Assembly (NCBI RefSeq): GCF_000159095.1
Contig: NZ_GG666299.1
Location: 21,058-62,720 of the forward strand
Direction: 5' to 3'
DNA from: Anaerococcus tetradius ATCC 35098
Lineage (GTDB): Bacteria; Bacillota; Clostridia; Tissierellales; Peptoniphilaceae
Length of the DNA stretch: 41,663 nt
Part shown: positions 23,934-32,739 of the stretch, piece by piece
Numbering within the stretch: the first letter of the stretch is position 1
How the letters are laid out: each line of letters begins with the position of its first letter
The notes under the pieces: generated by a model
The model's input: the letters and a program-made list of their open reading frames with translations, nothing else
Told to the model about the DNA's origin: nothing
Database searches by the model: none
Translations under genes and position numbers: made by a program

Positions 23934-24846
23934 CCTAAATATAGACCTTCCTGACCTTCAAAGAAAGGCGGTTTCTTTGGGTAACTTCGATGGAGTCCAT
24001 TTGGGTCATCAAAAGTTAATGAAAAACAATTTAGAAATAAGCAAGAAGTATGACCTAGAGCCTGCCGTTTTGCTATTTAAGCAAAACACCAAGCTAAGGC
24101 TTAAAGATGAGAAGGAATACATGACAAGTCTTGAAGATAAGATAGAAATTCTCAGCTCCATAGGAATCCATACTTTCTGCCTGATAGACTTTGATGAAAA
24201 GTTTATGAATCTTTCTCCAAGGGAATTTATTGCTGAAATTATCAACAAAAAGCTCAATGCTTCATATATTATATGTGGCAAGGACTACAGGTTTGGCAAG
24301 AAGGCCTCAGGCGATGTTGATACTCTTGAAAAATACGAAGAAAGATACAATTACAAGACTTCCGTAGTAGATTTTGAGAAGGAAGATGAATTTAATAAAA
24401 TATCTTCTAATCACCTAAGAGATTTAATAAGAGAAGGTAATATAAAAAAGGTAAATAAGCTTTTGGCTAGACCTTACAAGATAAAGGGAACAATTGTTGA
24501 TGGTATGAAGAGGGGAAGAACCCTGAATTTTCCAACTGCCAACCTAAAATTAAGCTTTAATTATGTCCTTCCTATTGACGGAGTCTATTTGACAAGAATT
24601 AATATAGATAATAAGTCCTACTATGCCCTTAGCAATGTAGGAAAAAATCCTACCTTTGGTGAAAATAGTAGGAAGGTTGAGACCTATATCCTAGATTTTG
24701 ATCAAAATATCTATGGAGAAAATGTTTCGATAGAATTTCTAGAATTTTTCCGCTACGACATCAAGTTTACTTCAAGGGAAGAATTAATTGAACAGATGAA
24801 TATAGATAAGAAAAGGGCCTACAAGTACCTAGAAAATTTGTCTTAG
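23908..24846 (+). CDS. ribF: Bifunctional riboflavin kinase / FAD synthetase
   Basis: 312 residues. The N-terminal nucleotidyltransferase domain (about 15-180) has SLGNFDGVHLGHQKLM and the later KDYRFGKKASGD. The C-terminal riboflavin kinase domain (about 185-312) has GRTLNFPTANLKL and YDIKFTSREELIEQMNIDKK. It converts riboflavin to FMN and FAD. truB-ribF adjacency is a common Firmicutes arrangement. The 26-base overlap with truB suggests coupling, and rpsO follows with its own promoter. Confidence 0.95.
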   Translation: MTEKIKIYDLNIDLPDLQRKAVSLGNFDGVHLGHQKLMKNNLEISKKYDLEPAVLLFKQNTKLRLKDEKEYMTSLEDKIEILSSIGIHTFCLIDFDEKFMNLSPREFIAEIINKKLNASYIICGKDYRFGKKASGDVDTLEKYEERYNYKTSVVDFEKEDEFNKISSNHLRDLIREGNIKKVNKLLARPYKIKGTIVDGMKRGRTLNFPTANLKLSFNYVLPIDGVYLTRINIDNKSYYALSNVGKNPTFGENSRKVETYILDFDQNIYGENVSIEFLEFFRYDIKFTSREELIEQMNIDKKRAYKYLENLS

Positions 24847-24850
24847 TTAG

Positions 24851-24879
24851 TTTACAAGATAATAAAGTTAAAGTATAGT
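24851..24879 (+). promoter_or_regulatory. Promoter of rpsO
   Basis: -35 TTTACA (24851-24856), 17-base spacer, -10 TATAGT (24874-24879). Predicted start near 24886. Confidence 0.7.
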
Positions 24880-24883
24880 AAAT

Positions 24884-24938
24884 GAGGTTACCTTTGCTAA
24901 GTGACTGAAACCTCGACTCTCACTTGGTAAATGGCAAA
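24884..24938 (+). promoter_or_regulatory. Structured leader of rpsO (candidate S15 autoregulatory RNA)
   Basis: Several competing pairings are visible: GAGGTT (24884-24889) with AACCTC (24909-24914); AAGTGA (24899-24904) with TCACTT (24920-24925); TTACC (24888-24892) with GGTAA (24926-24930); TTTGC with GCAAA further out. The first two cross each other, so a pseudoknot or a switch between forms is possible just before the ribosome binding site at 24949-24953. S15 is known to repress its own mRNA in several bacteria. Confidence 0.5.
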
Positions 24939-24958
24939 TTAAATATACGGAGGAAATT

Positions 24959-25225
24959 ATGTTAAAATCAGAAGAAAAACAAGCAATAATCAAAGAATAC
25001 CAACTAGAAGAGAAAGATACAGGTTCTCCAGAAGTACAAATCGCAATCCTATCTAAGAGAATTGCAGATCTTACAGAACACTTAAAAGCAAACAAGAAAG
25101 ACCACTCTTCAAGAAGAGGTCTTTACAAGATGATTAGACGTAGAAAAGGTATGTTAAATTACCTAAGAGACAATGATATTGATAGATATAGATCAATCGT
25201 TGAAAGATTAGGTTTAAGAGGTTAA
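24959..25225 (+). CDS. rpsO: 30S ribosomal protein S15
   Basis: 88 residues, normal length, ATG behind GGAGG. Conserved blocks: [35 protein letters not shown] and [17 protein letters not shown]15 is a primary binder of 16S rRNA in the platform of the small subunit. Own promoter and structured leader upstream, terminator downstream, then pnp, the classical rpsO-pnp pair. Confidence 0.97.
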   Translation: MLKSEEKQAIIKEYQLEEKDTGSPEVQIAILSKRIADLTEHLKANKKDHSSRRGLYKMIRRRKGMLNYLRDNDIDRYRSIVERLGLRG

Positions 25226-25230
25226 TTATT

Positions 25231-25257
25231 GGGCGGGGTTTTACCCGCCTTATTTTA
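25231..25257 (+). terminator. Terminator between rpsO and pnp
   Basis: GGCGGG (25232-25237) pairs with CCCGCC (25244-25249), then TTATTTTAT. No separate promoter is visible before pnp, so partial read-through is likely. Confidence 0.85.
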
Positions 25258-25283
25258 TATAAAAAAAGTAATTAGGAGTGAAG

Positions 25284-27422
25284 ATGGTAAAAACTTATAA
25301 ATACGAATCAAAATTAGGAAAAGATTTTGAGATAACCATAGGCAAGTTCGCCGAACAAACCAATGGTGAATGCTACATAAGATGTGGCGATACATCATTA
25401 CTTGTAACAGCGGTTGCAAGTGAAAAACCAAGAGAAGGAATAGACTTTTTCCCATTAATTTGTGACTTCCAAGAGAAATTATATGCAGTAGGAAAAATAC
25501 CTGGAGGATTTCTAAAAAGAGAAGGCAAGGCAAGTGATGAAGCAACCCTAATCTCTCGTCAAATGGATAGGCCTCTTAGACCACTTTTCCCAGAAAATTA
25601 TTACAATGATGTTCAAATTATAGCTACAGTTTTGTCTATGGATGAAGATAATCTTCCTGATCCTCTTACAACAATCGGTGCATCAATTGCCCTAGGCATA
25701 TCCGATATACCTTTTTATGGCCCAGTTGGAGCTTGTATGGTAGGTAAGGTTGATGGAAAATTAATAATTAATCCTAGCAAGGAAGAAAGAGAAAAATCCA
25801 CCCTTGAGCTTACTGTTGCAGGTAAGAAGGGGGCGATAAACATGGTTGAAGCTGGAGCTTGTGAGCTTTCTGAGGAAGAAATGCTTGAAGCTATGCTTCT
25901 TGCCCTAGAAGAAATTGGCAATATTTCTGACTTTATCCAAACTATAATCGATGATATAGGTAAGGAAAAAATCGAAGTAGCTCAAATCGAAGAAACAGAG
26001 CTTGATAGAAAAATCTCAGAAGACTTTGAGGAAGATATTAAAAATTCAATTAGGACTACCGATAAGACAGAAAGAGAAGCTAATATCTTTAGGATAGAAG
26101 AAGAAGCTAAGGAAAAATACCTAGAAGCTTATCCTGAAAGTGAAGATGAAATTCACAGAAGAATAGATAATATCATGAAAAAGGAAGTTCGTCGTATGAT
26201 TTCTATTGATAAGATTAGACCAGATGGTCGTGATCTTACAGAAATTAGACCACTTTCTGCTGAGGCTGGACTTCTTCCTAGAGTTCATGGATCTGGACTT
26301 TTCCAAAGAGGACAAACTCAAGTTCTCTCAGTAGTAACCCTAGGTTCTCCTGCTGATGTTCAAATAATTGACGGATTAAATAGGGAAGAAATCCAAAAAA
26401 GATATATCCACCAATACAATTTCCCACCATTCTGTGTTGGCGATATAAGACCTCTAAGAGGTCCAGGTCGTCGTGAAATTGGTCATGGACGCTTGGCAGA
26501 AAGAGCTCTTATTCCAGTTCTTCCTGACGAAAAAGACTTCCCTTACACTATAAGAGTTGTATCAGAAGTTTTATCATCAAATGGATCAAGCTCTCAAGCT
26601 TCAATCTGTGGTTCAACCCTTTCTCTAATGGATGCAGGAGTTCCAATAAGAAAACCTGTTGCAGGTATTGCTATGGGTCTTATCAAAGAAGATTCTTCTA
26701 TCTCAATCCTAACAGATATCCAAGGTCTAGAAGACCACCTTGGTGATATGGACTTTAAGGTAGCTGGTACTCGTGATGGAATCACAGCCCTACAAATGGA
26801 TATGAAAATAGACGGTATCACAAGAGAGGTCCTAGAAGAATCTCTTAACGATGCTCACAGTGCTAGGATGAGAATCTTAGATGTAATAGAGGCTGCCATA
26901 GATAAGCCAAGAGATGACATCTCAGAGTATGCACCAAGACTTTTTACAATAGATATAGATCCAGAAAAGGTTCGTGATGTAATAGGTTCTGGTGGAAAGA
27001 CCATCAACAAGATTATTGATGCTACTGGAGTTAAGATTGAAACAGAAGATGATGGACACATCACAGTTGCTTCAAATGATGGAGAAAGTGGCAAGAAAGC
27101 TATAGAGATGATCAAGGCTATAGTTACAGATCCAAAAGCTGGTGATGTTTATACAGGCAAGGTCGTAAGGATAATGAACTTCGGCGCCTTTGTAGAAATA
27201 GCTATTGGTAAGGAAGGCCTCCTTCATATTTCCCAAATCGACCATCACAGGGTAGAGAAAGTCGAAGACGAACTTAAAGTTGGAGATGAGGTTAAGGTAA
27301 AGGTTACTGAAATAGATAGACAAGGAAGAATCAATCTTTCAAGAAAGGCTCTTTTAGAAAAACCTGAAGCCTGGCCAGTAGATGAGTCACCATACAGGAA
27401 AAACGACAAAAAAGAAAAGTAA
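25284..27422 (+). CDS. pnp: Polyribonucleotide nucleotidyltransferase (PNPase)
   Basis: 712 residues from the ATG at 25284; the GTG at 25278 lies within the AGGAG ribosome binding site and is rejected. Order: RNase PH domain 1 (about 10-140), helical linker, RNase PH domain 2 (about 320-470, GSGLFQRGQTQVLS), KH domain (about 550-610, VRDVIGSGGKTINKII), S1 domain (about 620-690, YTGKVVRIMNFGAFVEIA). The trimeric enzyme degrades RNA 3'-5' with phosphate. The linker between PH domains is rich in Glu but otherwise normal. Likely co-transcribed with rpsO by read-through. Confidence 0.97.
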   Translation: MVKTYKYESKLGKDFEITIGKFAEQTNGECYIRCGDTSLLVTAVASEKPREGIDFFPLICDFQEKLYAVGKIPGGFLKREGKASDEATLISRQMDRPLRPLFPENYYNDVQIIATVLSMDEDNLPDPLTTIGASIALGISDIPFYGPVGACMVGKVDGKLIINPSKEEREKSTLELTVAGKKGAINMVEAGACELSEEEMLEAMLLALEEIGNISDFIQTIIDDIGKEKIEVAQIEETELDRKISEDFEEDIKNSIRTTDKTEREANIFRIEEEAKEKYLEAYPESEDEIHRRIDNIMKKEVRRMISIDKIRPDGRDLTEIRPLSAEAGLLPRVHGSGLFQRGQTQVLSVVTLGSPADVQIIDGLNREEIQKRYIHQYNFPPFCVGDIRPLRGPGRREIGHGRLAERALIPVLPDEKDFPYTIRVVSEVLSSNGSSSQASICGSTLSLMDAGVPIRKPVAGIAMGLIKEDSSISILTDIQGLEDHLGDMDFKVAGTRDGITALQMDMKIDGITREVLEESLNDAHSARMRILDVIEAAIDKPRDDISEYAPRLFTIDIDPEKVRDVIGSGGKTINKIIDATGVKIETEDDGHITVASNDGESGKKAIEMIKAIVTDPKAGDVYTGKVVRIMNFGAFVEIAIGKEGLLHISQIDHHRVEKVEDELKVGDEVKVKVTEIDRQGRINLSRKALLEKPEAWPVDESPYRKNDKKEK

Positions 27423-27473
27423 TTAACTTAGTGGAGCTGTTGTAATTAATAAGATTAAGAAATCATTATAGAA

Positions 27474-27516
27474 TCAAGCGAATTGTCTCGAATGTAGTTT
27501 TGGTCAATTTGCTTGA
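27474..27516 (+). other. Long hairpin in the pnp-ftsK gap, function unknown
   Basis: TCAAGCGAATTG (27474-27485) can pair with CAATTTGCTTGA (27505-27516), 12 base pairs with one G-U, across a 19-base loop. A T-rich stretch follows only after ten more bases, so it is not a typical terminator. It lies between pnp and the ftsK promoter. Confidence 0.55.
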
Positions 27517-27547
27517 GATATCATGGTTTGATTTTATTTTACACAGC

Positions 27548-27576
27548 TTCATTTTTTGTATATTTTATCATATAAT
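27548..27576 (+). promoter_or_regulatory. Possible promoter of ftsK
   Basis: -10 TATAAT (27571-27576) with TTCATT 17 bases upstream (27548-27553). The leader would be only about ten bases. Confidence 0.5.
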
Positions 27577-27592
27577 AAAAGTAGAGGTGAAA

Positions 27593-29887
27593 ATGACTAA
27601 TAGAAATAATAATAGAATTAGAAAAAAATCAAATAAAAAATCACCCAACAGGTCAGTAGTTAGAAAGATTAGGGAAAATAAGTTTGATTTAGGCAAGTTT
27701 TCCATGCTAATGATGATTCTCCAAGTTTTATTATTTGTCTTTATTTTATCATCAAATACAGGAATTTTGGGAGATGTTCTTTCAGACTTTTTTGCTAAAA
27801 TTTTTGGGAAATTTTCCCTTGCCTTTCCAGTTATTGTCTTTATGACTTTTTTTGCCATTAGAAGGGGAAGTTATAGGAATAATCTTAGGAGATTTTTCCT
27901 CCTATACCTTATTTATCTAGTTACTCTTGCTATTTTTTCGAGAGCCTTTATTAGAAATGAATTAGCCTGGTCTATTCAATATTCTGCCAGTCAGAAGGCT
28001 TATGGAGGCGGGGCAGTAGGTGGAGCAGTTTGCTTTTTCCTAGTTGGCCTTATTGGAAACCTTGGCATGTATATAGTTTATGCTCTTTCTATCTTCGCCC
28101 TAATAATAGATTTAAGTCCCCTAAGCTATGGAGACTTCTTTACTAAAGTTAAAGAAGTCTTTGGAGCTTTTGGAAGATATCTTAGAAATTTTTATAGGGA
28201 TCTTATGGATAGCTTTGATAAGGATGAGAAAGAAGACTTACCTAGAAAAGAAACTAAAAGAAAAGAAGAGGACTTAGGAAAAATCGAAGAAAGAGCAACA
28301 GAAGCTAATAAAGAAAATCTGGTCGAAGAAAAAAGAAAGCCTGTCAAAAACTTTGACCTCGATAGCCTGGGGGATGCTTTGGTAAATAATTATAAGTCAA
28401 GACAAGTTAAGCTTAGTGACTTTAATGAAAACTTTAGGAGAGAATTTGGCGATTATAACTACCCATCAATAGATTTGTTGGAAGATAGGAATGAAGATGG
28501 GGGAGTAGATGATAAGGAGATAAGGCAAAGGGCCATAGCCATAGAGGAAACTTTGGATTCCTTTGGTATAGATGGCAAGGTTGTCCAAATTGATGTCGGT
28601 CCTACTGTAACCTGCTATGAGCTTAAACCTCAAAGGGGAGTTAAGGTTAGTAAGATAGTAAACTTATCTGATGACCTAGCACTTGCCCTTGCTACAAGCG
28701 GGATAAGGATTCTTGCACCAATTCCTGGCAAAAGTCATGTGGGTATAGAAGTGCCAAATGACAAAAAGGAAGTAGTCGGACTAAAGGAGATTTTCTCATC
28801 AGAAAAATTTGTCAAGTCCAAATACAAGATTCCCTTCGCCATGGGCAAGTCCATCTCAGGTGATGTGGTTGTATCTGCCATAGAGAAGATGCCTCATCTT
28901 TTGGTATCGGGGGCAACAGGATCTGGTAAATCAGTTTGTATCAATACCATTATCATGTCCATCCTCTACAAACATTCGCCAAATGATGTAAAACTTCTTT
29001 TGGTAGACCCAAAGGTAGTAGAGCTTTCAATCTATAATGGAATCCCTCACCTAATCATGCCGGTTATAACAGATCCAAAGAAGGCTTCATCATCCCTCTT
29101 CTGGGCCATAAGTGAGATGGAGAAAAGATATAAACTCTTTGAAAAAAATCATGTCAGAGATATAGTTGGATATAAGAAAGCTCAAGAGTCTGATGATTCT
29201 ATGGAAAATCTTCCATATATTGTAATAATCATTGACGAGCTTGCGGATTTGATGATGACAGTAGGAGCTGAGGTCGAAGATTATATAACAAGGCTTGCCC
29301 AAAAATCAAGGGCTTGTGGAATCCACTTGATAATCGCAACTCAAAGGCCAACCGTTGATGTCATAACTGGAACTATTAAGGCTAACATACCTTCAAGGAT
29401 TTCCTTTGCAGTAACAAGTCAAATCGACTCTAGGACAATCTTGGATGCCCAAGGAGCAGAAAAACTCTTAGGTAAGGGGGATATGCTCTACGCTTCAAGT
29501 GATTCAATGAGACCTGTTAGAATCCAAGGAGCCTTCGTCTCAGATGATGAAGTAATAAGTGTAGTTAGGGCGATCAAAGAAGGAAATGACACCAACTACG
29601 ATAAAGAAGCCATAGAAAAGGTCGAAGAAACGGCAGCTAATAATAGCGAAATGACTGAAGATGAAGATGAGCTAATCAACGAAGCTATCGAAGTAATAAT
29701 AAATGAAAAGACTGCTTCAGTATCCATGCTTCAAAGGAAGTTAAAAATCGGCTATGCAAGGGCTGGAAGGCTAATTGATCAATTGGAGCAAAGGGGTGTA
29801 GTCGGTGGCTATGAAGGTTCTAAACCTAGGAAGGTCCTCGTTGATAGGTCGTATTTAGAAGGAGAAAAAAATGAATTTAGCAAATAA
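27593..29887 (+). CDS. ftsK: DNA translocase FtsK/SpoIIIE
   Basis: 764 residues from the ATG at 27593, which has AGAGGTG upstream; an in-frame TTG at 27500 would add 31 residues and lacks a binding site. A basic N-terminus is followed by four to five membrane segments (about 27-175), a charged linker (about 190-260), the alpha/beta RecA-like motor (Walker A VSGATGSGKSVCIN near 436-449, Walker B IIIDELADLMM), and the C-terminal winged-helix gamma domain (about 700-755, SMLQRKLKIGYARAGRLIDQ). It pumps chromosome DNA through the division septum. It overlaps pgsA by 17 bases. Confidence 0.96.
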   Translation: MTNRNNNRIRKKSNKKSPNRSVVRKIRENKFDLGKFSMLMMILQVLLFVFILSSNTGILGDVLSDFFAKIFGKFSLAFPVIVFMTFFAIRRGSYRNNLRRFFLLYLIYLVTLAIFSRAFIRNELAWSIQYSASQKAYGGGAVGGAVCFFLVGLIGNLGMYIVYALSIFALIIDLSPLSYGDFFTKVKEVFGAFGRYLRNFYRDLMDSFDKDEKEDLPRKETKRKEEDLGKIEERATEANKENLVEEKRKPVKNFDLDSLGDALVNNYKSRQVKLSDFNENFRREFGDYNYPSIDLLEDRNEDGGVDDKEIRQRAIAIEETLDSFGIDGKVVQIDVGPTVTCYELKPQRGVKVSKIVNLSDDLALALATSGIRILAPIPGKSHVGIEVPNDKKEVVGLKEIFSSEKFVKSKYKIPFAMGKSISGDVVVSAIEKMPHLLVSGATGSGKSVCINTIIMSILYKHSPNDVKLLLVDPKVVELSIYNGIPHLIMPVITDPKKASSSLFWAISEMEKRYKLFEKNHVRDIVGYKKAQESDDSMENLPYIVIIIDELADLMMTVGAEVEDYITRLAQKSRACGIHLIIATQRPTVDVITGTIKANIPSRISFAVTSQIDSRTILDAQGAEKLLGKGDMLYASSDSMRPVRIQGAFVSDDEVISVVRAIKEGNDTNYDKEAIEKVEETAANNSEMTEDEDELINEAIEVIINEKTASVSMLQRKLKIGYARAGRLIDQLEQRGVVGGYEGSKPRKVLVDRSYLEGEKNEFSK

Positions 29888-30401
29888 AATAACCCTAATG
29901 AGACTCTTTTTGATACCAGTCTTTGTTATAATATTTATGATTTCTGGAAGAGATATGAACTTGGCAGCTATAGTTTTTGTTATAGCAAGTCTTACAGATG
30001 CACTTGATGGTCATATAGCTAGAAGTAGAAATATGATTACGAATTTTGGTAAGTTTACCGATCCCTTGGTAGATAAGGTCCTAACCATGGCAGCCTTTTT
30101 GGTCTTGGTAGAAGATAATACAATCCCTGCTTGGCCAGTAATAATAATTATATCAAGAGAGCTAATCATAACAGGCTTTAGGACTCTAGCAGCTGATTCT
30201 GGAATTACAATTGCTGCAAGCATGTGGGGCAAGGCAAAGACTACTAGCCAGATGATAGCCCTAGTTATGCTTTTGTTAAATGTGGAAGTTATTAATAAGC
30301 TAGGCATCTATGTCTTCTACCTAGCCCTTATATTAACAGTTATATCAGGTCTAGACTATCTTGTAAAAAACAAAAAAGTTTTGGACTTAGAAAATATTTA
30401 A
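29871..30401 (+). CDS. pgsA: CDP-diacylglycerol-glycerol-3-phosphate 3-phosphatidyltransferase
   Basis: 176 residues, ATG behind AGAAGGAG. The CDP-alcohol phosphotransferase signature is perfect: D43xxD46G47xxA50R51, eight residues, G60xxxD64xxxD68. About four to six membrane segments. It makes phosphatidylglycerol phosphate from the CDP-diacylglycerol supplied by CdsA. It starts within the ftsK 3' end and precedes recA, as in many Firmicutes. A terminator follows six bases after the stop. Confidence 0.94.
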   Translation: MNLANKITLMRLFLIPVFVIIFMISGRDMNLAAIVFVIASLTDALDGHIARSRNMITNFGKFTDPLVDKVLTMAAFLVLVEDNTIPAWPVIIIISRELIITGFRTLAADSGITIAASMWGKAKTTSQMIALVMLLLNVEVINKLGIYVFYLALILTVISGLDYLVKNKKVLDLENI

Positions 30402-30406
30402 AGGTC

Positions 30407-30434
30407 AACTCTACACTAGCTTGTAGAGTTTTCT
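30407..30434 (+). terminator. Terminator after pgsA
   Basis: AACTCTAC (30407-30414) pairs with GTAGAGTT (30423-30430), eight base-loop, then TTCTT. Confidence 0.8.
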
Positions 30435-30440
30435 TATGCC

Positions 30441-30474
30441 CTTTTCTTTAAGAAAAGTAAAAAAATGATATAAT
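30441..30474 (+). promoter_or_regulatory. recA promoter with overlapping palindrome
   Basis: Extended -10 TGATATAAT (30466-30474). The -35 region is replaced by a palindrome CTTTTC-TTTAA-GAAAAG (30441-30457). No LexA/DinR-type box (GAAC-N4-GTTC) is visible between pgsA and recA. Confidence 0.6.
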
Positions 30475-30521
30475 AAGATTAATAGGTAATTATAGTTTAT
30501 AGAAAAAATAGAGGAGAGTTT

Positions 30522-31559
30522 ATGGATAAAGAGAAACAAAAGGCCCTAGACCAGGCTTTTAAGAATATAGAAAAGAAATATGGTAAGGGTGCTATTATGA
30601 AGATGGGTGATGCTCCAAGAGTTTCGGTATCTGCTATACCAACTGGGGCTGTCAACCTCGATATAGCCCTCGGTATCGGTGGAATCCCAAGAGGAAGGGT
30701 CATAGAAATTTTTGGTCCAGAATCTTCTGGTAAGACAACCCTCGCCCTCCACATAGTAGCCGAAGACCAAAAGCAAGACCAAACCTGTGCCTTCATAGAT
30801 GCAGAGCATGCCCTAGATGCAGAATATGCAGAAAACTTGGGTGTCGATATAGATAATCTTATCTTATCACAACCAGATACAGGTGAGCAGGGTCTTGATA
30901 TAGCAGAAAGTCTAGTAAGAAGTGGAGCGGTTGATCTAATTGTAATCGACTCAGTTGCAGCCCTAGTGCCAAGAGCTGAAATCGAAGGAGAAATGGGAGA
31001 TAGCCATGTTGGTCTTCAAGCAAGACTTATGAGTCAAGCCCTAAGAAGACTTACTGGTGTTATAGCAAAGTCAAACACAACAGTAATCTTTATCAATCAA
31101 TTAAGAGAAAAAGTAGGAGTAATGTTTGGATCTCCTGAAACCACACCAGGTGGTCGTGCCCTAAAGTTCTATTCATCAGTTAGACTTGATATAAGAAGAA
31201 TTAAGACAATTACCCAAGGAGATGATTCAATAGGATCTAGAACTAGGGTTAAGGTAGTAAAAAACAAGGTAGCTCCTCCATTTAAGGTAGTAGAATTTGA
31301 TATCATGTATGGTAAGGGAATATCAAAATCTGGAGTTCTCCTAGATACAGCAGTTGACCTTAACATAGTTGATAAGGCAGGCTCTTGGTTTTCTTATAAG
31401 GACGAAAAACTCGGCCAAGGTAGGGAGAATGTAAAAGATTATCTTGAAGCAAATCCAGAAATTATGGCTCAAATTGATAGTGATGTTCGTAATACTATAC
31501 AAGTAGCTGATGATGGAGAAAAAACAGAAGAAGTTGAAAATATAGAAAATGAAGATTAA
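30522..31559 (+). CDS. recA: Recombinase RecA
   Basis: 345 residues, ATG behind AGAGGAGAG. Walker [10 protein letters not shown] at 65-73, Walker B region [13 protein letters not shown], the L2 signature and [20 protein letters not shown], and an acidic C-terminal tail. RecA forms filaments on single-stranded DNA for recombination and repair and activates LexA cleavage. It has its own promoter and terminator. dinB, an error-prone polymerase gene, converges on it from the other side. Confidence 0.98.
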   Translation: MDKEKQKALDQAFKNIEKKYGKGAIMKMGDAPRVSVSAIPTGAVNLDIALGIGGIPRGRVIEIFGPESSGKTTLALHIVAEDQKQDQTCAFIDAEHALDAEYAENLGVDIDNLILSQPDTGEQGLDIAESLVRSGAVDLIVIDSVAALVPRAEIEGEMGDSHVGLQARLMSQALRRLTGVIAKSNTTVIFINQLREKVGVMFGSPETTPGGRALKFYSSVRLDIRRIKTITQGDDSIGSRTRVKVVKNKVAPPFKVVEFDIMYGKGISKSGVLLDTAVDLNIVDKAGSWFSYKDEKLGQGRENVKDYLEANPEIMAQIDSDVRNTIQVADDGEKTEEVENIENED

Positions 31560-31563
31560 AAAT

Positions 31564-31606
31564 AAGCTCTTGCAAGGATAAAAATGCTTGCAGGAGCTTT
31601 CTTTTT
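31564..31606. terminator. Bidirectional terminator between recA and dinB
   Basis: AAGCTCTTGCAAG (31564-31576) pairs with CTTGCAGGAGCTT (31587-31599), 13 pairs with one G-U, followed by TCTTTTT on the plus strand and TTATTTTTA on the minus strand. Confidence 0.9.
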
Positions 31607-31617
31607 AGATATAAGTC

Positions 31618-32652
31618 TTAGAGGAAACTTAGTTGATTTAGGTCTCTTTTTGAAAGTTTTGATAGGGAAATACCAATCAGTCTTAAACTTTCACCCTCAT
31701 ATAGGTCGGCTAAGAGCTTTTTAGCTTCCTTGTAAATGTCTTTAGCCTTATAGATGGGTTCTTGGAGTGTGATGGCCTTACTACGAGTGTGGAAATTTTC
31801 ATCCTTTATTTTGAGATTGACAGTTTTTGCCTGGATATCCTTTATTTGCATCTCATCTTCTATTAGTTCGGACAGATTTCTAAGATAAGAGTCGAGAATC
31901 TTTAGCTCTTTTGTGTTTTGGGTGAAAGTTCTTTCCTTGCCTATCGATTTTCTAAGTCTATTGGGATTGACAGCTCTCTTGTCGACACCCCTTATAACTT
32001 GATAGATATAGGCCCCTTGCTTGCCAAAATTATCAAGCAAATACTCCCTATCTAATTTCAATAAATCTTTCACCTTATATATGCCAATCTTATTTAGCCT
32101 TTCACTTGTCTTTTTTCCGATACCATGAACCTTATTTATAGAAATTTCTGGCAAAAACTTATCTAGGTCATCTTCCCCTATCATGGTTATACCATGGGGT
32201 TTTTTCCAGTCGCTAGCAAGTTTTGCGAGAAACTTATTGTAGGAGATACCGACTGAAATACTTATACCAGTATCTTTAAAAACCTTATTTTGGAGAATTT
32301 GTGCTCGAATTAGGGGATTTTTGCTTTCAACTACTATGTAGGCCTCATCAATTGAAACTTGCTCCATTAGCCTTGTAAATGACTTAATGATAGAGAATAC
32401 TTCCTTAGATTTTTCCCTATAATATTTGTGGTCAACTGGCAAAAGAATTAGGTCTGGGCAAAGTTGTTTGGCCATAAATACCGGCATAGCTGAGTGAAGG
32501 CCATACTTTCTTGCCTGGTAGTTGGCAGTAGTAAGGATTGACTTATTGGAAAGTCCTCCCACAGCCAGGGGAAGATTTTTTAATTTTGGATTTCTTAACT
32601 CTTCGCAAGATGCATAGAAGGCATCACAATCTAGGTGGAAAATATATTTCAT
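31618..32652 (-). CDS. dinB: DNA polymerase IV (Y family)
   Basis: 344 residues. Catalytic Asp8 in FHLDCDAFYASCE and Asp102-Glu103 in QVSIDEAYI; the thumb has the HhH-like IHGIGKKTSERL region (written here VHGIGKKTSERLNKIG), and the little-finger domain ends the protein. Performs translesion synthesis. The start codon is fixed by the position of Asp8, yet no Shine-Dalgarno precedes it; a TATAAT lies only six bases upstream, so the mRNA may be leaderless. No beta-clamp binding motif is obvious, although the C-terminal LNQLSFL resembles the usual QLxLF type. Confidence 0.95.
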   Translation of the reverse strand: MKYIFHLDCDAFYASCEELRNPKLKNLPLAVGGLSNKSILTTANYQARKYGLHSAMPVFMAKQLCPDLILLPVDHKYYREKSKEVFSIIKSFTRLMEQVSIDEAYIVVESKNPLIRAQILQNKVFKDTGISISVGISYNKFLAKLASDWKKPHGITMIGEDDLDKFLPEISINKVHGIGKKTSERLNKIGIYKVKDLLKLDREYLLDNFGKQGAYIYQVIRGVDKRAVNPNRLRKSIGKERTFTQNTKELKILDSYLRNLSELIEDEMQIKDIQAKTVNLKIKDENFHTRSKAITLQEPIYKAKDIYKEAKKLLADLYEGESLRLIGISLSKLSKRDLNQLSFL

Positions 32653-32658
32653 ATAGCC

Positions 32659-32664
32659 ATTATA
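32659..32664 (-). promoter_or_regulatory. Possible -10 box giving a leaderless dinB mRNA
   Basis: TATAAT on the minus strand ends six bases before the dinB ATG, so transcription would begin at or next to the start codon. No recognisable -35 box is found 16-18 bases upstream. Confidence 0.45.
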
Positions 32665-32724
32665 CTGCTTATAAAAAATTAAGCTTCCTATAGCCTAGAA
32701 AGCTTTGCCTAAAAAGCTTATATA

Positions 32725-32739
32725 AAGTATCATATACTT
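32725..32739. promoter_or_regulatory. Palindrome abutting the hslR start codon
   Basis: AAGTAT-CAT-ATACTT is a perfect inverted repeat ending at the base before the ATG. It occupies the place of a ribosome binding site. The same 87-base divergent gap holds three AAGCTT copies (32681, 32700, 32714). Confidence 0.5.

Noticed and set aside
25258-25283. Separate promoter for pnp
   Set aside because: The gap is too short and has no -35/-10 pair.
27500-27592. N-terminal extension of FtsK from a TTG
   Set aside because: No ribosome binding site, and it would run through a TATAAT promoter; the ATG at 27593 has a good site.
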